Translations under genes and position numbers: made by a program
Notes under the pieces: generated by a model
The model's database searches: none
What the model saw: only the letters and a program-made list of their open reading frames with translations
Told to the model about the DNA's origin: nothing
Part shown: positions 54,801-64,000 of the stretch, in pieces
How the letters are laid out: each line of letters opens with the position of its first letter
Numbering within the stretch: position 1 is the first letter of the stretch
Assembly: GCA_037176885.1 (NCBI GenBank)
Contig: JAWWNJ010000035.1
Location: forward strand, 1,240,001-1,304,000
Direction: 5' to 3'
Origin: Favolaschia claudopus
Lineage: Eukaryota > Basidiomycota > Agaricomycetes > Agaricales > Mycenaceae
Length of the DNA stretch: 64,000 bases

Positions 54801-56597
54801 TGTTAGACTGAAAAGCGGAATACATCCGCCCGCCGCTCCAGAGATTGGTCACCGTCATCTGATTCCGCGTTAACGTTCCCGTTTTGTCGGTAGCTAGCAA
54901 TGTCAACTATAGACAAGTCTATTCGGTGCCCTGTTCATTATGCATGATCGCAAAGGCAGTGCTCACCGATCCCAGTGTCTCCACTCCTTGAAGATCTTTG
55001 ACCAACACATTCTGCTTCGCCATTCGTTTCGCAGCGATGGACAAGAGGAGCGTTACCACTGAAGGCAGCCCCTCAGGAACAAATGCCACTAGAATCGACA
55101 CCGCAAACGTCACAGTCTGCGACGCCTTCCCCTTGTACGCCGTCGTGATCCCAACAACGAAGAACACGACTGCGAAAAGAAGAGCAATCGAAGAAACTTT
55201 GATGACGAATTGGCCGCTGAATAAACAACCAGGTGAGAAAGAGGGTTGGATGCTTGTACCAAAAAAAACGAACATTTCGCGCGCAAGGGGGCTTTGGTTT
55301 CCGGATTCGCCTCCGGTGAGAGATGCGATTTGTCCGATGAAGGTGTGGTCGCCTGTTCGTACCACGACTTGACAAGGAAGGAGATTAAGGAGGCAGATCT
55401 TTGTCACAACATGAGATGAACGTACTGCCCCAAGCTTCACCGTTTACTACGAGCGTCGAATTGAAAGCCTTTATCGCAAATCAGAGTTGGCTCGCCATTT
55501 CAGAGATCAAATCATCTACCAAATTCTGAGCCTCCACCGGACGAGACTCGCTACCTTTCTTGAGAGCAAGCCGTTCTTGCGGCTCCGACTCGCCCGTAAG
55601 ACTGCTATTATCGACCTTGAAGTCCGTGGCGGCGAACAGAACGAGGTCTGCAGGCGTTTTGTCTCCAGAACGGACCAAAACGACATCACCGACGACGAGA
55701 TCTTTCGCAGGGATGGATTCGATAGTACCGTCGCGCACGACACGGCACGAGGGTGGGATCATGGCCAAAAACGACGCAAGAATGGCTTCGGATTTCTGGA
55801 CCTGGTACCCTGTGATACCATGACGAAACTCGATTCAGCATTTGTGGAATCAGACACAGCGACAGAATGAATAAACTGACAGTCAATGAAGGCATTAAGA
55901 AACGCGACCGCTATCAGGATACCACCAAGGTATGTGTTTGCAAAGTTGTTGTGAAAGTCGATCCCGAGAAGCACGTATTCGAGAATGCCGGCGATGATAA
56001 GGAGGACGTTGAACTGGGATTGTGGGTCAGACGCATGCAGACATATGACCAGGGTGTCAACGGACCATGGTTAGCAGCCGGTCGATATACTGTGCGACAA
56101 AACATGAGAAAAAACCATGTCGAGAAGGGCGAAGGGGGCTTGCTTACCTGGCGTAACGGGGATCTCTTTTTTGGGGGCGTAAGAATGTTGGGCCCGTCAC
56201 GAGTGAGACGAGAAGCGGCCTCCGTGGCGGAAAGACCATGGGATTTCCCGGGGTCGTTGATGTCGAGAGAAGTTTCGAGGGTATCGGCGAGGTCGACGAG
56301 CGCAACACGGTGCTCTGTGATGTCGGCGTCGGTCTCGGTCGTAGTATCCTTTTTCTTTGCTTCGAGGTGGTCATATCCAGCCGCGGCAAGTTCCTTGTCT
56401 TCCTGAGTCAAGGTGTGCTTCAATTCTACTCCTGCTCGAAGAGTAAGATAGCGTCGGGTGATGATGATAGCTCCATAGTTACCTTTGTGGCGAGGCTTTT
56501 CCTCGATTTCCTGGCCTTGGTGGAACGCGACAGCGCGTGTGCCAACATTGTCCTCTTCGTCTGCTGTGAGGAGCGCCGGTTCTGGGGTTTTGTCCAT
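51802..56597 (-). CDS. P-type cation ATPase, Na+/K+-ATPase-like (type II)
   Basis: Large ATP-driven cation pump, well over 1,000 residues, with many short introns. The hydrophilic N-terminus ([17 protein letters not shown]) has about 200 residues. It is followed by [21 protein letters not shown] (M1-M2), [15 protein letters not shown] (actuator TGES) and [20 protein letters not shown] (M4 with PEGL). [16 protein letters not shown] carries the phosphorylated Asp, then [41 protein letters not shown] and [20 protein letters not shown] (hinge). C-terminal membrane helices include [17 protein letters not shown] and [20 protein letters not shown]. The wording is closest to Na+,K+/H+,K+ ATPases (IIC) rather than fungal ENA or PMR1 pumps. 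It probably moves Na+/K+ or H+/K+ across the plasma membrane; no beta subunit is seen here. Confidence 0.88.
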
Positions 56598-58644
56598 GGG
56601 CTCCAGAGAGGCTTGAGGAGTGAAAGATAGGTCTCAAGAACCCCCCGGTCAATTATAGAGTTTTAGACGATTGGACGGCGAAAAACGCGCAGCCAGACAG
56701 TCAGAGTTAACCCTAACCCCAGATAGGACAGGAGAAGAAGGATCGCTGTTGACATGGCCGCCTGTGACGATTTACCATTCCTGTGTGTCTCCGAGGCAAG
56801 TGTTTTTGCTATTGGTTCGTCAAGAAATAGGGTAATGCCGATTCACCAGGATGACGGGAGGAGAAAAAAATCTTCGAAGGTTCGTGGGCGGTCGCTAATT
56901 CCAGCCGATGCGGTAGTATTGAGTGAGGAACGTGCGATGGATAGACTATAGACTGAGTGCGCGAGAGGCGTTGGGTAGCTTCCTTTGACGTCGGGACCCA
57001 CAAATGCACGAGATTTTGTCGGGAGAACTTGCTGGACCGTGTCTGGCGGAGTATCCAGAAAAGAGTGGGCTTTTTGGGGGACGAGAAGAGCGGTAACTGC
57101 CGGTACGAGACCACGGGCAACAGGAAGGTTAGAGAGGAGACTACGGACGCCTCGATCGCAGATAAGCGGGTAAAAAAAACAGAACATTTATTATGTAGAG
57201 GGTTCTATGATGATACCTACCAGTCCAGCTGCTTGAGACGATTCAACATGGATAGCCTGAGCGAGGACGAGACTGCATCGTCAGGACATGACTGGAGAAG
57301 ACAAAGTGAAAGCAGCGCCAAGAGAAAATATTTGCGGCCCGAATGGATGCCGGAAGATGCCGGAGCAGAACACGATAACGTGATCTATGAGCACTTCCCC
57401 GCATCGCGATTCGCATAGCTTCGGGTTGCTCTTGTCCAGCAATCACCCCGTCGCTGTCGCCTAGGTCCAACAACTGACGCGTTTTAACAGCTTCGAAAGC
57501 ATTCAAATATTTAACCCTGACTTTCGAATTCTGTCTCTCAAACATCATAACGGACGACCTTCCATCATTTCGAGACGCATTGGCTTCTGCTAAGGATATA
57601 AAATTTTGTAGGTATCCTGACGCGCAGCATCGTGTAACCGTAGCGTCCTCATTCAAACTTTCAACGACGACCCTAGCGCGTTGTGGAAATTTTTCCACAC
57701 CCGCAGTCAAATGGAGGCGCGGGTGGCAATATACGCTGCGCTCGCGATTTTAAGCTTAAAATTTGCTTCGCAGGTGTCTCGACGCGGAACCAAACGCCGC
57801 GCACCGCGCCATAGCAAATTTCTGCCTCCCATTAACTCTTGCCCGGATCGCGCCTGCGCTCGACCCTCGGTGGCCTGCCCCACTTGTAATCACGCAAAAC
57901 ATGGACGCACTCTCATCTCGCGTGCTTTCCTCATTCTCCGATCGTAATAACGACGCGGTGGAGAGATACACGGTTGTATTTTTGAGACACGCTGGCGCCG
58001 CGCGTCGTGCGCGCACATCCAGAGAGCGTATACGCCGACGCCTTTCTCGGAGGCTCTCTCTTCAGCGCAGTCCTCGGTGAGAATCCCTGTTGATGACCTC
58101 CCGCGGTGCGGCGGGCCAGGGAGCGCAAGTAATTGGTACGCCCGATGCGGGGGTCTGTTAAGACCTAATGTCGTTTGGTCCGGTGAGGTCCCGAATCGTA
58201 TGGGAGATATTGCAATGCGCATGAATTGGTGCGATTTGTTCCTTCGCGGCGGCACCTCTACCATAGTAAGTCTGCACTGGTACTGGTGTAGATTTCGATG
58301 GAATGTTTGAAAATAAGCTGAAGGTATATCCGGCGGCTGAATTTGCCAAGACCGTTAAGGAACGAGGCGGCAAAGTTGCAGTGTTCAATCTTGAAGTAGA
58401 ATGAAATGCCATGGTGGTTCAAAAGCATATAGGCGCCTATCACACAAACACAGTCAACAACGCTACACAAAATATTTCATTACGGCCGTTATAGTATGTC
58501 TAATGCTACTAGATATTCGTACAGATGCATGGTCCGTCGTAAAGTATCAGTGAAGTACATTGAGCTCGAGAATACTTACTCAAATCAAGCAAGCAAATCT
58601 CGACCTCGCGAAGTCATCCATCCCTAGCATCGGGCTCCCGTAAA
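56598..58644. other. Intergenic, no gene supported
   Basis: About 2 kb between the ATPase start and the 3' end of the GH16 gene. A minus-strand frame of 155 codons (57243-57710) and short plus frames were examined and show no domain. GTTAACCCTAACCCC near 56705 is only two telomere-like units and is probably chance. Confidence 0.4.
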
Positions 58645-61229
58645 CTAACATCCATCGTACTTGTTATTGCGCGGGAACGTATACCCCGCCTGCGCCCACG
58701 TAGTAAGATTGGGATTGTTATACGCAGCAAGGTGCCTACGCAAAAAAACCACAACATTACAACATATAGGGGAGGAAGCAAGGACGACTCACTGAGCGAT
58801 ATAATTCGCCGTAGGCCTATTCGGCGGATCGCAAGTCACGCCATTCTTCGTCCCGGGCTGCTGGTACACCCGCACGTAGTCAATCAGCATCTGCGCAGGG
58901 AACTGCATGTGCTGGAAGTCTTGGTGTTGGAAGCTCGGGGACATGCCGAGGTTGAAGACCAGATACTATTGTATCAAATCAAGTCAGCTCGAGAGAAAAC
59001 CACGTATAGGATAAAACAACGGGGTTCACCATAGGCTCCTCCGTTATCAGCCGCTGCGAAACACCAGACACGGGATCAGCGCCAATCGTATCCGGCGTTA
59101 ACGTCCATCGTTTCTGCCCTCCCGTCAACCAATTAATATACCCACTCGAGCGCTTCGACGGGTTGGAGAACCATTCAAGCCCATACGACAAAAACGCGTT
59201 CCCGCTGTAATACTTGTCGTCGATGAACGTCATCCCCGACACCGTCTGCTGATATTCGTTCCCCATGTACGTATTGAACTTGGTGTTGACCGGGTCGACG
59301 ATCGGCGTCGCAGAGGAGGAGTTGTCCCATTGGTGGTCCGCGTTGAACGGGGCGACTTGGTAGCTCTGAGATGCTTGGCCGCGGAAGAGAGGATTCCCAC
59401 CGATCTCTACTTGAGCTTCAAGCTGTATTGCGCGCGCATAGTGTCAGAGAGTTGGGAAGGATTCTGAAGCACGAAAAGAACTGACGATATCTATCTCCGG
59501 TACCCCCCGACCGTTGGAAGTGGAGGGACCAGGGTGGTCGGATCCTGGGCATGTACACGATGAGAGGCGCTGTCCCGGTAGAAAACTTAGTTTCTTGTCG
59601 TAGACGACGCTTGGCTGATTATTGTGGTCCGTCTGGTTGGGGAAGGTCCCAACGTCGCAGGAATCATAGCTGATAACAAGCTAGGTAAAAACCAGCATGC
59701 TCTGACGAAGCGAGACACCCACCTGTAAGGCCACATTCCCTCTGTCGTCGCGCCATAGCCAGCACGTCCGAGGTTGCCCATCGTCCATGCACCGGGCCAG
59801 AAACCTGGCGTACTCGGGAATCCAGGCAAGCTAATGGAAACTTCGATATAGGCTGAAGAAGAGAAACATAGTTTGTTCCACGACTGTAGCATGCCTACGA
59901 AACTCAGCAGAGGGGTCGAAAGATAACCGGGCCACCCACCGCTTTGGAAGTTCAAGCCGTGATTGTTCTTTTCGGACATGGTGATGACAAGGTGCCCGCC
60001 CTGCGTCGTGATAGCCTGAACCAGTTTATGGATGGTGCATTGCCTCTCAAGGACGACTCACTCCAGGATCATACCACTCCAAATCCCCTGGTCGAACGTG
60101 AATAAGGCTCCCGGCAATCATAATGAGATGAAAGGGCGTACCCGTTGGCCAATAATGTAAATCGACAGCTTGCGTCCAAATAAGCCGAAGCAGCAAAAGG
60201 TATGGATGGGTGCTCACCCTCGAAATACGCATCATCGCCAGGATAGAACGATCGTCCATCGACATTAAATTCGTCAGAAAAGACAAGCTCATATTTTTTG
60301 CCATCCGTTCCCTTATACGAATACGCCTCGGAAGGGGTATCATCGTCGATCAATCGCGGGAAACTGGTGAGCTCAGGTACCTGGCCCGTCCCATTGATTC
60401 CACCCAGATTAAAGCCCACTATTCGTGGGCTGGGATGTTTGAAACGAAGGATGATGGGCAAGCCAGCAAAGAGCATGATGAGGCCCCCAAGCAGCACGAA
60501 CAGGGCTGTCGCGTTCACCCATCCTCGTAGAGAGAAAATGTCGCATGTTCGGTCCAAGCGCGCGTCATTAACAGGGTCGGGATTGTGTAACGCGTCGTCC
60601 AGATCCAAATTCTTTTCGAATCTGGTGTTTACAGTGGCCGTGCGCGCCAGCTGAGGACGAGCAGCTGACGGCGCTTTTCGAAGCCGTGTACCCTCACCGG
60701 GGTTTGCGCGGTTGAGTTGAGGATCATACTAACGAACTCATATGAGCAGGGGTAAGAAAAAGTTTAAGAAACGCCGCACCGAATATGGTCCATACTCCGC
60801 TCCGATATTTCCAGTGGCGACACCCTTGATTATCCCAGCCCTGCCACTCCCAGTAGCATACACCGGTTCTTCTGTTATTGCCGGGGATCGAGCTCCGCGT
60901 GAACTGCGACTCCTCCGACTCCGCCCACTTGTCGGAGAACGCGCCGCCGACGCGTACTGCTGCTCCTCCGTCTGAACGCGCACCGAGCCCCCCCTACTGC
61001 GGCTGCTCTGAGGACTTTGCGGGGGACTCGACATGGGGACCGACGCGTATTGCAGTTGTTGCATCGTCGGTGTGTTTGTTGCCGCGACTCGCGGACTGCG
61101 CGTGCTTCGTGACCGCCCGCTTCTCGGGCTTTGTGGGGGGCTTTGTGGGAGTACCGACGCGTATTGTTGTTGGGGATGGGGCTCCGGGGTTGTGCCCTGG
61201 CGCGGTGAGCGGTATGTGGTGTAGGACAT
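58645..61229 (-). CDS. KRE6: Beta-glucan synthesis-associated protein, GH16 (KRE6/SKN1 family)
   Basis: Type II membrane protein for beta-1,6-glucan assembly in the cell wall, about 700 residues. The cytosolic tail starts MSYTTYRSPRQGTTPEPHPQ and holds three QYAS...SPPQSP...SRSR-type repeats. A phase-0 intron joins EYGPYS to YDPQLNRANPGEG. One membrane span follows (NATALFVLLGGLIMLFAGLP). The luminal GH16-like domain has KKYELVFSDEFNVDGRSFYP, LCFSSSAYIEVSISLPG, GFWPGAWTMGNLGRAGYG, CTCPGSDHPGP, then GRGVPEIDILEAQVE (the ExDxxE active-site region, split by an intron). WFSNPSKRSSGYINWLTGG, YLVFNLGMSPSFQ and MLIDYVRVYQQPGT follow, ending NNKYDGC. Whether these proteins hydrolyse or transfer glucan is unsettled in the family. 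Confidence 0.92.
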
Positions 61230-63324
61230 GGTCTGTGGAGGATTCAGGAAGGCTGTATGACGCCTGAAGCGGCAAAGTTTGCCTCGTGTTCGTATTCTCC
61301 GAATCCCACGCTTGCTTTCTTCTCTTCCCACAACCATTCTTAGCTCTCTTATGTGGCTATATATGGGTCCTGGCGCATTGGTCGAGGAGAAATCTCTGGT
61401 GAACGAGCGGACACTTTGCTGCTGACGAGTTCAGGCTCGGTTACTTGGGCTTTGGGCGGCCATCAAGGTGGAAATAACAATTTACAACTCATCGGCCAGA
61501 GTTAGAGTTGTGAAGGATGCGGTTTACGTCGACGACGACGTCGATGTAGGTGAGGGAGCTATACAGTAGGCGAGAGTGGTAAAATACGGAACAGAGTCCA
61601 GCGGCAAGGGGTTGAAGGAAGAGACTTGGGTATGATCGATCACATTTCAAATCCCTGTCCCCAAGCTGTCCTAAAAAGTAAACCACTACTGCAGTCCAAA
61701 AAACGAGTGGTACGGGACGACCTACGCCTTATGGAGCTCTCGCTGCCTCGAACGGTCTATCCTGTGCAAATGTGCAATCAGCTGCAGACCCTGCCTCTTT
61801 GAGATGGGGTAAAAATCCTCAACCTGGAACGTTCCAGCCATTTTCAGCATCAGGACGGTCTCCATAGGCCCTCAGCTTTTGTGCTGAGGTTCAGACAATA
61901 CCATCCCCATCTCCCGCCACTCCTACGCTCGGAAACTAGCAGCTGTTTTCAAGAGAGCGTTCTGAGTCCTACTCCTGCGACATCATCGTCAACCTCGAAT
62001 GCAGTGGTTCATCTACAAAGATGGACGACCCTACGAGTACTCGCAGGTACCCGCTAGCGCTATCGTCGGCTCGCAACGTGATCACTTCAACCAAGAACTA
62101 ACACAGTTGAGCTGATTCACGCGGCTGGTAGCTACCGTCTTCTGACCAGTCCCACTGTCCCAGTGCTACTCCATACATATCCATGATCGTTCCTGCACTC
62201 TCCGACAGCGGAGGGAGTCGATTTAGCCCGCTGTATGCACTGGAGTACTCTGACTGACGGGCTTGGTTGAGTTTCATCGAGAGCTCAGTCGACAAACACT
62301 ATTTTCAATCTGTCGAGCCAGGACAATCTTGGAAATACACCATACTTATGTTTCTATCCCAGCTGCCCCAGGTGACGAACAGCTCTTTCGAGATCGGAGC
62401 TTGAAGCATTCACGCTTGGATCCAGGAACCGTGGATCATGTACATCCAGCCCAAAAACAAGTGAAGAAAATCCTCGACAAACGACGGAAGGGGATCCAAC
62501 ATACTTGGCGCCATAAAACAACACTATTGCGCGCTGTTTTCGAGGATATCTTCGTCGCTTAATTGAATTGCCATCAAGAGCCGTGTACAATGTTGGATCT
62601 TGGGCGGTTTGACCTCTTTTGACCTGCACACGAGTAGACACGAGTCTATACTTGGCGGCTCCGCCTGGCTTCGCTCCCGAATCTTTGGGAAGCGGGAGCA
62701 GATGCTGAACAGATTGGCGGCCTGGACATCCCGTTGACCGTCGCAACGAACAATCTCTTGTCCCGCTCACAGCCACCGACCTCTATGTTCGGTTCGGCTG
62801 GGCAAACGACTTTTGTTAACGTTCAACTTGTTGGATGGCGTATGCCGTCGCGCCCGCGCTCCATACCCTGCACTCTTTTCTTCACAGACGCAGCATGTCT
62901 CCATTTCGCTCGTGCCTGGGTAGTTTGGGATCTTCCCTCATTTTACGACCATCTCGACGACACAAGTGCAAGAGACTTTAGTCTTTGGACTCTGGCACAA
63001 TCAGCTCTGTGCGTTCTGTGCGCGCCAAGCCGTTGCATGTGAATCCACGCTACGTACCTATCATCTCTATAAGTCTCTACATTCACTTCAAACCGTTGGA
63101 CTTATCGGAGGCTCCGAGATAGCCTCGAATCTTCATATGTGGTATCTCACATCACGATTCTCGCTTGATCTAGCGAACCACGAGGTCTCCCCACGAGATA
63201 GCTGATGTTGTGCTAAACGAGGGTACATATAGTCTTGGAAGTGTCAGATAGACCTCGGAGGCTTCTGAGGCACTTCTTGGCGAAACTCCCTCTTCACCCA
63301 GTGGACGGCACATTTGCTAGGGCT
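61230..63324. other. Intergenic, no gene supported
   Basis: About 2.1 kb between the divergent GH16 and peptide-transporter genes. Short frames on both strands (for example 62354-62776 minus and 62734-63042 plus) have no recognisable domain. A TATA-like TATATAT lies at 61358-61364, about 130 bases upstream of the GH16 start. Confidence 0.4.
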
Positions 63325-64000
63325 ATGGGTATGTGCCCATCGTCTACGAAAATCTCGATGCTAATTTTTTTCAAAGCAACACAAGGCGTGATCGTCGACT
63401 ACGAGACAGGTGGGGTAGACGTGAAGGGCGTCGTCGGCCCCGATTTCAAAACACCCGCCGAAGAGAAGCCCCGGATAAGTGGCTCGCTGGACGCGGGGGG
63501 CACCGACCAGAATCAGACTCTGGAAGACGGAGACGGACGACTTCCAACAGATGAAGAGAAAGGTAATGACTTTTGCTGAATCCATTTTTGCATTGCAATT
63601 CATTCGGGAAATTGTAGAGACTCTCAGACTGGTAGCGGGAAAAATACCATGGGGAGCATACCTCATTTGCTTGGTCGAATTCGCGGAGAGAGCTTCGTAC
63701 TACGGCTGTAACAACGTTTTCGCCAACTACATTCAAAGACCTCTGCCCGCAGGAGGGAACGGAGCTGGTGCACCTCCGCGCGGTACACAGCAAACAGCAG
63801 GTAAGAAAGATAACGTGCCTTCATCTGGATACTGGTCTGAATAAACCTGTGTTCTAGGGGCGTTGGGCATGGGTCTTGTCGGAGCGACTGGTATCACCAA
63901 AACCTTCAGTTTTCTGGCGTACACTCTACCCATTCTCGGTGGTATCATGGCGGATACCAAATGGGGCCGTTTCAAAACCATATGTATCGGTAAGTCGACG
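63325..64000 (+). CDS. PTR2: Proton-coupled peptide transporter, PTR2/POT family (partial, 5' part)
   Basis: N-terminal part of a major-facilitator di/tripeptide-proton symporter; the gene runs off the window. Exons to 63562, 63618-63800 and 63858-63989 join in phase, and a GTAAGT donor sits at 63990. The hydrophilic start includes VIVDYETGGVDVKGV and LEDGDGRLPTDEEK. The first membrane region is ETLRLVAGKIPWGAYLICLV followed by EFAERASYYG, the family's conserved ExxERxxYYG motif that couples protons. NVFANYIQRPLPAGGNGAGA is next, then ALGMGLVGATGITKTFSFLA and YTLPILGGIMADTKWGRFKT, the PTR2 signature region. The true start is unclear: ATGs at 63325 and 63358 are in frame, and a TTTTTTTCAAAG acceptor near 63372 suggests an upstream exon instead. 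Confidence 0.88.

Noticed and set aside
56700..56720. Telomere-like TTAACCCTAACCCC
   Set aside because: Only two TAACCC-like units, internal to the window and next to ordinary genes.
57243..57710. 155-codon minus-strand open frame
   Set aside because: Unusual composition without a known motif; an overlapping plus frame is equally open, so neither is supported.

Overview
The window is nuclear DNA of a filamentous basidiomycete, most likely a mushroom-forming Agaricomycete. I infer this from many genes split by introns of about 45-60 bases, GT-AG sites with CTAAC/CTGAC branch-like motifs, and families typical of these fungi: BTB and F-box proteins, DUF1399/glycine-rich-domain proteins, tandem P450s and a KRE6/SKN1 glucan gene. 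No rRNA, tRNA, CRISPR or intact transposon was recognised. Exon joins were derived by hand from splice signals, reading-frame phase and family conservation.

1-8.9 kb: a BTB protein, a five-exon small secreted protein with a Kex2-type site and a doubled GWTVDGNN motif, a class I methyltransferase with a His-rich start, a single-exon F-box-like protein, calcipressin (RCAN), then about 2.5 kb without a clear gene that holds a 55-bp inverted repeat.

8.9-15.4 kb: two divergently transcribed paralogues of a DUF1399/GRDP-like protein. The plus copy keeps a Cys/Gly-rich tail. The minus copy is frameshifted near its C-terminus and lacks that tail. 16.9-18.5 kb: a PP2C phosphatase resembling pyruvate dehydrogenase phosphatase.

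20.3-26.2 kb: two tandem cytochrome P450 genes with about 18-19 exons each. 26.8-38.5 kb: housekeeping genes for tRNA acetylation (TAN1/THUMPD1), an alpha/beta hydrolase, GPI-anchor lipid remodelling (PER1), a HOS2-like histone deacetylase and a sterol glucosyltransferase. 38.6-45.2 kb: a cyclin-like protein, a Rossmann-fold reductase and an MDR-family oxidoreductase.

47.3-64 kb: a second F-box-like protein, a 72-residue free-standing cyanase N-terminal domain with a clear promoter, a type II (Na+/K+-ATPase-like) P-type ATPase, a KRE6/SKN1 GH16 protein, and the 5' part of a PTR2 peptide transporter cut by the window end. The genes do not form one obvious pathway. Two paralogue pairs, several GC-AG introns, intron presence/absence differences and one odd splice junction make gene structure the most unusual aspect. 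The small secreted repeat protein is the best candidate for an undescribed function.
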